Assembly (NCBI GenBank): GCA_004552485.1
Contig: SFOH01000044.1
Span: 1-33,351, forward strand
DNA length: 33,351 bases
Direction of reading: 5' to 3'
Origin: Bacteroidales bacterium
GTDB taxonomy: Bacteria > Bacteroidota > Bacteroidia > Bacteroidales > Muribaculaceae
Shown one piece after another: positions 1 to 5,914 of this stretch. Position numbers and translations under genes: made by a program. Position 1 is the stretch's first letter, and the number at the start of each line of letters is the position of its first letter. The notes beneath the pieces were generated by a model. The model did not search any database. It was not told the origin of the DNA and was given only the letters and a program-made list of their open reading frames with translations.

Positions 1-82
1 TCTTCCCATTCCGAACAGAGAAGTTAAACCCCGCCACGCCGATGGTACTGCGAAAGCGGAAGAGTAGGTAACCGCCCCCTTC
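1..82 (+). rRNA. rrf: 5S ribosomal RNA, 3' part
   Basis: The window opens inside a 5S rRNA. The segment has the conserved loop around CCGAACAGAGAAGTTAA and the following GATGGTACTGCG and GAAGAGTAGGT segments, ending in the 3' strand of helix I (ACCGCC). The first 25-30 nt lie outside the window. A strong terminator follows directly, so this is the distal end of an rRNA operon transcribed on the plus strand. The exact 3' end is estimated. Confidence 0.88.
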
Positions 83-89
83 ACAACGC

Positions 90-134
90 GCCGGGCCTCA
101 GGAGCTAACCCTCCCGAGGCCCGGCCTTTTTTTT
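90..134 (+). terminator. Intrinsic terminator of the rRNA operon
   Basis: Perfect 10-bp GC-rich stem GCCGGGCCTC (90-99) / GAGGCCCGGC (116-125), with further pairing GGAG/CTCC inside, followed by a run of eight T (127-134). This is a textbook Rho-independent terminator 8 nt after the 5S rRNA. Confidence 0.93.
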
Positions 135-144
135 ATTATGAAAC

Positions 145-186
145 CGGGAATCGGGAATCGGGAATTAGGAATTGGGAATCGGGAAC
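145..186. repeat. Tandem heptamer repeat, six copies of CGGGAAT-like unit
   Basis: Six consecutive 7-nt units: CGGGAAT three times, then TAGGAAT, TGGGAAT and CGGGAAC. The same unit (as CGGGARC, four copies) recurs at 26438-26465, so this is a dispersed family, not a local accident. It lies just after the rRNA terminator. No coding function is apparent. Apart from this and the inverted repeat at 191-228, the interval 135-405 shows nothing I can support. Confidence 0.8.
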
Positions 187-190
187 CGAT

Positions 191-228
191 TCGGCAGACG
201 CGGCGACTGTAAGCACAACGTCTGCCGA
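191..228. repeat. Inverted repeat TCGGCAGACG / CGTCTGCCGA
   Basis: Perfect 10-bp arms at 191-200 and 219-228 separated by 18 nt, directly after the heptamer tandem. It has no T-run, so it is not an obvious terminator for the facing fimbrillin gene. It may be part of the same non-coding repeat element; its function is unknown. Confidence 0.7.
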
Positions 229-405
229 CGGACATATTTCACCCGCCCTGCCGACAACGCCTTGCGGCGAAGCTAAATGTCAGAAAACGGACAAGCTTCC
301 GGTGAGGTAAAAGGATACAAAAAGCGGTTGACAGGGCTGTTTGTTAGCTTGTCAATCGCCGTCTGTAATTTTTTATATTGGGAATCAGTCCGGTTGACTG
401 TATCC

Positions 406-1440
406 TTACATCTGGTCAATGGTATAATCATCCATGGTGACATCAAATTCAATCATGTCGAGAACATCGGGATTATTGATTTGGATGTTATAGATGTATG
501 CATGTCCGGGCAAGTATGCCTTTACAAGATCGGAAGAGGCGGGATAAACTATGCGGCCCGTCTCAGTCTGTGCCACAAGCATATAGTTAGGAGTCTTTGA
601 GTTAGGCCACAGCTTCGCGCCGGTTGCGGAGTCAAAAATCTCACAGTCAACTTCTATATAGGTGCCGCTGTAACCTGCATCCGAGAGCTGTACATCAGTA
701 AGCGGCTGAGGTATGACGTAGCTGTAGTCGAGATTGTTCAGAGTGTAGTCAGTGGGCAGCGGTGTAAGTTCAACTCGGTCTTCATTGCTTATGATAGAAA
801 AGGTTATCATATCGCTGAGCGATTTGAGGTTTGTCCACGAGCCGACAACGTCGGGTGTCGATGCAAGAGTGGACGCCTGCGGGAAATTGAAGCTGCCTTC
901 GCGGTATACGTTCTTGAGTGATATGTAGCTTACAACTACTTTGAGCCGGGGATTCGTGGAGCTAAGCATCATGCTAACTTTGGAAAGGGCATGACGGAAA
1001 TTGAGCGATACGGGTGCGGCCTGTTGTGCAATATCCTTGCGGACGGCATACAGCAAGTCGACATTATAATTGTTAAGATAGCCGGGGATGTGTCCGCCGC
1101 CTTCACCCGTAATGTCTGTAGACAAATCAATTTCAGGGCTGTAGGCATAGAAATTAACCGGATTGACAGGCCAGTATGCAGGCGGGGAGTAGGTCCATGA
1201 ACCGCCCTGACGTGTGACTTTCACTCCGTCCATAAGCATTGAATTTTCGGTAAAAGCATAAACGATGAAATCATTTATGGTTGCTGTGGTTGTGGCGGCG
1301 CTGCGTGAGCCGTTGGGCACAACTGCGCTAAGAGATATTGCGTTACTGTCTGCCGTGGCTTTTATCTCATCTTTTTCCGTACATGCCGGCAATGCCATAA
1401 AGCAACCCGCCAAAACGAGTATAATTAGTCCTGTTTTCAT
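406..1440 (-). CDS. Fimbrillin family lipoprotein (Mfa-like)
   Basis: A 344-residue surface lipoprotein. The N-terminus is a lipoprotein signal peptide with lipobox LPAC (Cys20 the likely lipidated residue). The mature part has the pattern of Bacteroidales fimbrillins (Mfa_like_1 type): an early Ser/Ala-rich beta strand, F-x-V-Y-A-F, a W-x-Y region, then W-P-V-N-P-V-N-F-Y-A-Y-S-P near residues 92-105. Family members are exported as lipoproteins, processed at the surface, and polymerised by donor-strand exchange into fimbriae, or serve as tip and anchor subunits. It follows a DUF5119-type lipoprotein gene by 107 bp on the same strand, a pairing typical of Bacteroidales fimbrial loci. The locus looks less GC-rich than the housekeeping genes downstream. 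The subunit role (stalk or tip) cannot be told from sequence. Confidence 0.82.
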   Translation of the reverse strand: MKTGLIILVLAGCFMALPACTEKDEIKATADSNAISLSAVVPNGSRSAATTTATINDFIVYAFTENSMLMDGVKVTRQGGSWTYSPPAYWPVNPVNFYAYSPEIDLSTDITGEGGGHIPGYLNNYNVDLLYAVRKDIAQQAAPVSLNFRHALSKVSMMLSSTNPRLKVVVSYISLKNVYREGSFNFPQASTLASTPDVVGSWTNLKSLSDMITFSIISNEDRVELTPLPTDYTLNNLDYSYVIPQPLTDVQLSDAGYSGTYIEVDCEIFDSATGAKLWPNSKTPNYMLVAQTETGRIVYPASSDLVKAYLPGHAYIYNIQINNPDVLDMIEFDVTMDDYTIDQM

Positions 1441-1480
1441 ATCTGTGCATTTGATTATCCTGAATATATTTTATTGTATA

Positions 1481-1494
1481 ATTCGCTATAGGCA
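1481..1494 (-). promoter_or_regulatory. Shared upstream motif, copy 1 (TGCCTATAGCGAAT on minus strand)
   Basis: A 14-nt motif 41-54 bp upstream of the fimbrillin start. A 13/14 match lies at 2593-2606, 17-30 bp upstream of the DUF5119-type gene. The recurrence before both genes suggests a shared regulatory or processing signal. No clear TAnnTTTG box is present before either gene, so it may mark a non-standard promoter. Function is inferred only from position. Confidence 0.4.
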
Positions 1495-1547
1495 GATGCA
1501 ATGCCGTAATACCGCATTTCAATGTTTGTCAAAAAATAAACAAATCT

Positions 1548-2576
1548 TCAGCCTTTTATGTTCACTACCACAGTCTCCCATCCGTCAACGGCTACATCAA
1601 ATCCCGTGCCGTGGCCAGCTTCCGGTTTTTCCAATGTCAGGCCCTTCACAATCAGGCTCACATTCATGGGATTGGGCGCAGTGCGCACCTGATTGGTGAC
1701 GATAAACTGATAGCAGAAGCGGCGTCCGTCCTTTATTACCACAAAAAGGCTGAGAATGTTTTCGGCCGAGGGTTGGTCCGGAATTCCGAATGTACAGAAG
1801 TTTCCTCCCGCCGTTGAGGAATCAATGACAGACGCCTTTAGCGAGAGGGTTGAAGGATAGGCTTTTTTTATGCCGGAAGCGAGCATCATCGCACCTGCCA
1901 TGCCGCTTAAGGCCGCGCTCATTGATTTAACGCCGGATAGGTTCTTGATATCCTCAATCCTGAAAGAGTAACGTGCTGTCAGGGGGCGCTGTATGGCCGT
2001 CAGCACGAAGTCCGGCGAATATTCCATAACGTTGCCGGGCTGCGTTGCCGGGAAAGGAGCAAAGTGCACCCCGTCATATCCGAGGCTGAAATCACAATAA
2101 GCGCATGACCACATCATGTCCGGACATTCTACAGTTGTTTCGCCAGCGTTACGAGGCAATGACTTTCCGCGTTCGTTCTGAGGGATTGAACCGAGCAGAT
2201 CTTTCGCTGATGTGTATGCTTCATAAGAATCATATCCGTCTTCATTCCTGAAGAGAACATTGTAGGTGTCGTCGTTGAAGCTAAGAAACTTATATCCGCC
2301 AATCTGAATATTTACTTTTCCGGCGTCACGACCTGCGAAGTCGAATCTCCATGGTTCGCTGCCGTCGGCGGAAAAAAATATATAAGCCATGCCTTCGGGA
2401 GCTGCATCGGGACATGTCTGCCAGTTGTTTTTGATTGTGAATGGAAGCATGTTGGGGCAATCTCTCTCATCCTCAAACATACAGGATGTGGCAGTCGCCG
2501 CCAAAAAAAGCGTCACAGCCATCGGCAACAAATTGGATAAATGATGTCGTCTGATAATATCCCGGAATTTGACCAT
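1548..2576 (-). CDS. DUF5119-type fimbrial-locus lipoprotein
   Basis: A 342-residue lipoprotein. Signal peptide with a short basic N-region and lipobox ATSC (Cys32). The mature start (F-E-D-E-R-D-C-P) resembles the Cys-rich opening of DUF5119/FimB-like proteins, and the body has features I associate with that group: Y-I-F-F-S-A-D-G-S-E-P-W, F-L-S-F-N-D-D-T-Y-N-V-L-F-R-N, and a W-S-C-A-Y-C segment. Such proteins are encoded directly upstream of fimbrillins and probably act as anchor or accessory subunits at the outer membrane. Here the fimbrillin gene follows 107 bp later. The family assignment comes from memory of the pattern and needs a profile search. Function is otherwise unknown. Confidence 0.65.
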   Translation of the reverse strand: MVKFRDIIRRHHLSNLLPMAVTLFLAATATSCMFEDERDCPNMLPFTIKNNWQTCPDAAPEGMAYIFFSADGSEPWRFDFAGRDAGKVNIQIGGYKFLSFNDDTYNVLFRNEDGYDSYEAYTSAKDLLGSIPQNERGKSLPRNAGETTVECPDMMWSCAYCDFSLGYDGVHFAPFPATQPGNVMEYSPDFVLTAIQRPLTARYSFRIEDIKNLSGVKSMSAALSGMAGAMMLASGIKKAYPSTLSLKASVIDSSTAGGNFCTFGIPDQPSAENILSLFVVIKDGRRFCYQFIVTNQVRTAPNPMNVSLIVKGLTLEKPEAGHGTGFDVAVDGWETVVVNIKG

Positions 2577-2592
2577 ACTGATATACTGAATT

Positions 2593-2606
2593 ATTCGCTA
2601 TCGGCA
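2593..2606 (-). promoter_or_regulatory. Shared upstream motif, copy 2 (TGCCGATAGCGAAT on minus strand)
   Basis: 13 of 14 bases match the copy at 1481-1494. It ends 17 bp from the start codon of the DUF5119-type gene. Confidence 0.4.
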
Positions 2607-2988
2607 TAAACTCATAACAATCTGTGTATAGAATATAATGCCGGTTCAGTTCTTTTAGTTCAGTTCCGCTTTTTATTTATCTATGTTTGGCAAGTTTTTG
2701 AACTTGCTGAAACTTAGACCCCCGACGTTAACATATTTTGTAGGATGGGGTCTTAAGGTTTAGGGGTTTATGAGGATTATGTAGGCGAGTTTACTTTTCA
2801 AGGTTTGGATAAGCCACCTATAGATTCTGAAAAACAGGCGCCAGGCTCGTCTGATAACTTTGTTTGCAATGTGGCATTGGAAATCCGGGACTGAGAGAGG
2901 GTGGTGAGGCTTTTTGGTGTGTGCGGATGTTTGCGGATGTGGTGTCTGGAGGGGAGGTTGGCAGGAGAGATGGTTGGGGTGAAGATGG

Positions 2989-3020
2989 TTTGGTGTTTTC
3001 AAAATATATGTGTATCTTTG
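2989..3020 (+). promoter_or_regulatory. Bacteroidetes-type promoter for the ferredoxin-thyA-folA cluster
   Basis: TTTG (2989-2992), exactly 20 nt, then TATCTTTG (3013-3020). This fits the primary-sigma consensus of Bacteroidetes in both boxes and spacing. The expected transcription start is near 3025, leaving a leader of about 105 nt before the ATG at 3132. Confidence 0.78.
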
Positions 3021-3131
3021 CATTAGTCATCATGAGAACGGAGGGCGATGCTGCGGCAAGTTGTGTTGTATGGTTGTGTCTCCGGATGTTTATGACGATG
3101 ATATATGATTTGTGACGCGTGATTGTATTTA

Positions 3132-4061
3132 ATGTATAAGGTGCTTAGGATAGTGAGGATTGCGGTGGCGGCAGTTGTGGCTGCTGTCTTTGCCGCGGTG
3201 TATTGGGATGTGGCCGGCCTTGGCGCCTTGTTGGGCGAGTGGCTTTTGAATATGCAGATTGTGCCGGCGCTGATGACGGCGTCGGTGGGCTGGATTCTGA
3301 TATGGCTGGTTGTGACGCTGCTGTTCGGCCGCATCTATTGTTCGGCGATATGCCCGCTTGGCTCGCTGATGGACGCATGCAGCGCCGTGGCCAATGCGGC
3401 GCGCGGTCGCAAGGGGCGCAAGGTCTACCGCTACCGCGGGTCGATCACATGGATCAGGATTCTGGCGGTGCTGGCACTTGTCGAGGCGGGAAGTCTGGGC
3501 TTCACGCTGATGGTGAGTGTGCTGGACCCGGCTGCGAATTTCGAGCGCGCCTGCAAGGTGTTCGGCGTGCTGTCGGCGACGGGATATGTCGGCGGCGGCC
3601 TGGTGCTCGGCGTGCTGATTGCGGTCGCTGCGATGCACAAGGGGCGCGTGCTGTGCAACACGGTGTGCCCGGTGGGCGCTATCCTGGGCGGCGTGACGCG
3701 TCTGAGCATGCTTAGTTTTGATATTAACCCGGACTTGTGCACGCATTGCGGCAAGTGCGAGGAGGTGTGCAAGAGCCGTTGCATACGGTCGACGGAATCG
3801 ATTGTGGACAACTCGCGCTGCGTGACGTGCTTCAACTGCACGGCGGTGTGTCCGAACGGCGCCATCACGTGGCGCGCGGGCAAGCACAGACTCAGCTGGC
3901 CTCTGCTGCAGAAGATTGTGAGCTGGCGTGCGCGCACGGCGCCGACGTCGATGGCCACGCCCGACAATGCGCAGGCTCCGGAAGCTAAAATAAACAAATG
4001 TAATGAGACAATACTTAGACCTACTGAACAGGATTCTCCGCGAGGGCACGCCGAAGAGTGA
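3132..4061 (+). CDS. NapH/NosR-like membrane 4Fe-4S ferredoxin protein
   Basis: A 309-residue inner-membrane iron-sulfur protein, presumably an electron-transfer component. Hydrophobic segments lie near residues 5-25, 40-65, 105-130 and 145-170. Two NapH-type Cys motifs end loops: G-R-I-Y-C-S-A-I-C-P-L-G and G-R-V-L-C-N-T-V-C-P-V-G. A C-terminal bacterial ferredoxin domain then carries two Cx2Cx2Cx3C-like clusters (C-T-H-C-G-K-C-E-E-V-C and C-V-T-C-F-N-C-T-A-V-C-P). I chose ATG 3132 over an in-frame TTG at 3123. The last ~45 residues are low in character and the frame overlaps thyA by 59 bp, so the functional protein probably ends near residue 260. It shares the promoter at 2989-3020 with thyA and folA. 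The redox partner is unknown. Confidence 0.8.
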   Translation: MYKVLRIVRIAVAAVVAAVFAAVYWDVAGLGALLGEWLLNMQIVPALMTASVGWILIWLVVTLLFGRIYCSAICPLGSLMDACSAVANAARGRKGRKVYRYRGSITWIRILAVLALVEAGSLGFTLMVSVLDPAANFERACKVFGVLSATGYVGGGLVLGVLIAVAAMHKGRVLCNTVCPVGAILGGVTRLSMLSFDINPDLCTHCGKCEEVCKSRCIRSTESIVDNSRCVTCFNCTAVCPNGAITWRAGKHRLSWPLLQKIVSWRARTAPTSMATPDNAQAPEAKINKCNETILRPTEQDSPRGHAEE

Positions 4062-4797
4062 CCGCACGGGGACGGGAACGGTGAGCGTTTTCGGCCACCA
4101 GATGCGTTTTGACCTCGCCGACGGTTTTCCGCTGCTGACCACGAAGAAACTTCATCTGAAGAGCATCATCCACGAGCTGCTGTGGTTCCTGGCGGGCGAC
4201 ACTAATGTGCGCTATCTCCAGGACAACGGCGTGCGCATCTGGAACGAATGGGCCGACGAGGATGGCGACCTGGGGCATATCTACGGCTACCAGTGGCGCT
4301 CGTGGCCCGACTATGACGGCGGCTTCATCGACCAGATTTCGGAGGTGGTGAACACCATCCGCACCAATCCGGATAGCCGCCGCATCATCGTGAGCGCCTG
4401 GAACGTCGCTGACCTGGGGCGCATGAATCTGCCGCCGTGTCACGTGCTGTTCCAGTTCTACGTGGCCGATGGACGGCTGAGTCTGCAGCTCTATCAGCGC
4501 AGCGCCGACTCGTTCCTGGGCGTGCCTTTCAACATCGCCTCCTACGCGCTGTTGCTGCAGATGATGGCGCAGGTGACGGGTCTGAAGCCCGGCGAGTTCA
4601 TCCACACGCTGGGCGATGCGCACATCTACAACAACCACCTGGAGCAGGTGCGCCTTCAGCTGACGCGCGAGCCGCGGCCTCTGCCACGGATGGTGATCAA
4701 TCCGGATGTCAAGGATATTTTCGGGTTCAAATACGACGATTTCCGGCTTGAGGGCTACGACCCCCATCCGCATATACCCGGCAAGGTGAGCGTATGA
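4003..4797 (+). CDS. thyA: Thymidylate synthase
   Basis: Converts dUMP and 5,10-methylene-tetrahydrofolate to dTMP and dihydrofolate in the cytosol. At 264 residues it equals the Escherichia coli enzyme in length and aligns end to end by eye. Visible landmarks: the phosphate-binding loop S-D-R-T-G-T-G-T (19-26), the folate-contacting H-E-L-L-W-F-L (57-63), the catalytic motif L-P-P-C-H (nucleophile Cys146), Q-L-Y-Q-R-S-A-D and F-N-I-A-S-Y (dUMP binding), and the C-terminal E-G-Y-D-P-H-P. It starts inside the 3' end of the ferredoxin frame (59-bp overlap) and its stop overlaps the folA start by 4 bp (ATGA). It is therefore probably co-translated with folA, which regenerates the folate it oxidises. 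Confidence 0.97.
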   Translation: MRQYLDLLNRILREGTPKSDRTGTGTVSVFGHQMRFDLADGFPLLTTKKLHLKSIIHELLWFLAGDTNVRYLQDNGVRIWNEWADEDGDLGHIYGYQWRSWPDYDGGFIDQISEVVNTIRTNPDSRRIIVSAWNVADLGRMNLPPCHVLFQFYVADGRLSLQLYQRSADSFLGVPFNIASYALLLQMMAQVTGLKPGEFIHTLGDAHIYNNHLEQVRLQLTREPRPLPRMVINPDVKDIFGFKYDDFRLEGYDPHPHIPGKVSV

Positions 4798-5303
4798 GTG
4801 TTACGATTATTGTGGCCGTCTGCGGCGCGGAGCGTGCCATCGGCCGCGGCGGCGACATGCTGTTTCATCTGCGCGACGACCTGCGTCATTTCAAGGCACT
4901 GACCACGGGGCATCCCGTGGTGATGGGCCGTAAGACCTACGAGAGTCTGCCGCGCCGTCCGCTGCCCGGGCGGCTGAATGTGGTGATAACGCGCAACGGC
5001 GAGTACGCGCTCCCGGAGGGCGCAGTGCGCTGCGCCTCGTTAGAAGAGGCGTTGGCGACGGCTGCGCACGCCGAGGGCGGCGAGGAGACGTTTGTGATTG
5101 GCGGCGGCGAGATTTACCGCGCGGCTATGAGCGTTGCTGATCGCCTGGTTATCACGGAGATACCGGCTGATGCGCCCGCGGATGCCGACACGTTTTTCCC
5201 GGAGATTTCTGCTGAGGAGTGGACCGTTGCCGATGCCACGGAGACGGTGTGCGATTCCGCCACGGGTGTGCCGTTCCGCGTGGTCACGTACCGCCGCCGC
5301 TGA
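4794..5303 (+). CDS. folA: Dihydrofolate reductase
   Basis: Reduces dihydrofolate to tetrahydrofolate with NADPH, completing the thymidylate cycle with the overlapping thyA. 169 residues, normal for the family. Motifs: N-terminal strand I-I-V-A-V then A-I-G-R-G-G; acidic substrate-binding Asp29 in H-L-R-D-D-L; NADPH site V-M-G-R-K-T-Y-E-S-L-P; and F-V-I-G-G-G-E-I-Y. The usual Met-Pro-Trp before the active-site helix is Met-Leu-Phe here, a substitution I also associate with other Bacteroidales enzymes. ATGA overlap with thyA implies translational coupling. No further gene follows in the operon. Confidence 0.96.
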   Translation: MSVTIIVAVCGAERAIGRGGDMLFHLRDDLRHFKALTTGHPVVMGRKTYESLPRRPLPGRLNVVITRNGEYALPEGAVRCASLEEALATAAHAEGGEETFVIGGGEIYRAAMSVADRLVITEIPADAPADADTFFPEISAEEWTVADATETVCDSATGVPFRVVTYRRR

Positions 5304-5337
5304 CGCGCGCGGAACATGAGGTATATAGACATTGAAA

Positions 5338-5361
5338 GTGCGCTACTTCACAGTAACGCAC
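5338..5361 (-). terminator. Hairpin, possible end of the minus-strand RNA
   Basis: Arms 5338-5347 and 5352-5361 with loop TCAC. As minus-strand RNA all ten pairs form (one G-U), whereas the plus-strand RNA has an A-C mismatch, so it better suits the minus transcript. It is followed on that strand by TTTCAAT, only a weak U-tract. If it terminates the RNA starting near 5664, that RNA would be about 325 nt. Confidence 0.4.
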
Positions 5362-5409
5362 CTCCCTCATAACCAAAATTCAAGTATATATGTCTAACAA
5401 TACGTTTTC

Positions 5410-5664
5410 AAATAGTCTGTCGTAAGTATGTGGTGCTCAGTGAGATGCGGACACGATAGGTGCGTGCAGCCGAAATACGCCGCGCGGGCGATAGGGCTAT
5501 GGGGTGCAATTTCAGCGTCATGGGCCTATGGCTGTGGTCCATCACTGAGGCGGATGATTTCAAAAAAATATGTTTATCGGGGAAAGCATCAAGGGAAACA
5601 AGTCTTAAAGCATTAATCGGTTTTAGGTGGGACGCCGTCAGGTGGGCGGCGACGTATGCTTTCC
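5410..5664 (-). ncRNA. Candidate structured non-coding RNA
   Basis: Region between folA and glgB with no convincing protein. Two long-range helices are visible. Domain A: GGAAAGCAT (5581-5589) pairs with ATGCTTTCC (5656-5664), enclosing an inner hairpin CGCCG (5633-5637) / CGGCG (5647-5651). Domain B: CTCAGTGA (5436-5443) pairs with TCACTGAG (5542-5549); inside are GGAC (5449-5452) / GTCC (5537-5540) and ATAGG (5456-5460) / CCTAT (5525-5529). A second ATAGG at 5491 could compete for the same CCTAT. On the minus strand a TACCTTTG box (5678-5671) puts the transcription start about 7 nt downstream, at the first base of the domain A helix; this agreement chooses the strand. I see no tmRNA T-arm, no RNase P GGAAAGTCC core and no SRP GGAAG loop. 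A 6S-like or unclassified RNA is possible. The 3' end is uncertain (5410 or 5338). Confidence 0.55.
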
Positions 5665-5670
5665 TGCGCA

Positions 5671-5678
5671 CAAAGGTA
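5671..5678 (-). promoter_or_regulatory. -7 box (TACCTTTG) of the candidate RNA
   Basis: Minus-strand TACCTTTG fits the TAnnTTTG consensus. No good TTTG lies 19-21 nt upstream; a small hairpin GTGCT-GAA-AGCAC (5689-5701) occupies that place. The distance to the first helix base at 5664 suits a transcription start. Confidence 0.5.
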
Positions 5679-5858
5679 ATACAAATAAGTGCTGAAAGCA
5701 CGAAAAATCCGTTAAAAATAGTTAATGCCGATAATAATTCTCAAAAAAAGGTAAAGGACGCGCCGAAAAGAGCCGACGAGAGCGGTTTCGGGACGCCCGC
5801 ACAATGGTTTTGTGGAGACGTCGGCGGCAGGCGGAAATCGCAAAAATGGTGCCGGAGG

Positions 5859-5890
5859 TTTGGAGGGAAAGAGAAAAAGATGTATATTTG
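5859..5890 (+). promoter_or_regulatory. Promoter of glgB
   Basis: TTTG (5859-5862), 20 nt, TATATTTG (5883-5890): a full match to the Bacteroidetes consensus and spacing. Transcription should start near 5895, giving a leader of about 20 nt to the ATG at 5915. This supports the upstream start codon, which includes the Lys/Ala-rich tail. Confidence 0.78.
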
Positions 5891-5914
5891 TGGTGGACAA
5901 ATACATAACTACTT

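Larger units (their letters stand above)
2577..3131. other. Divergent intergenic region without credible genes
   Basis: 555 bp between the minus-strand fimbrial locus and the plus-strand ferredoxin gene. It holds the shared motif at 2593-2606; a small hairpin CAAGTT-TTTG-AACTTG near 2690-2706; an inverted repeat AGACCCC (2716-2722) / GGGGTCT (2747-2753); a GGATGT-rich low-complexity stretch (about 2925-2990); and the strong promoter at 2989-3020. Open frames of 70-103 codons on both strands have low-complexity translations with no recognisable protein character. Confidence 0.6.

Noticed and set aside
145..186. CRISPR-like repeat
   Set aside because: Units are only 7 nt with no spacers; no Cas gene is in the window.
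277..600. 107-codon plus-strand frame
   Set aside because: Half of it is antisense to the fimbrillin gene; no motif and no promoter.
2716..2753. Invertible promoter switch for the fimbrial genes
   Set aside because: Arms are only 7 bp, the spacer 24 bp has no consensus promoter, and no recombinase gene is nearby.
2760..3334. Several short frames on both strands
   Set aside because: Low-complexity translations, overlapping each other and the promoter or the ferredoxin gene.
5408..5701. 97-codon minus-strand frame as a protein
   Set aside because: It coincides with paired RNA helices, has no hydrophobic core pattern or family motif, and its start lies upstream of the predicted transcription start.
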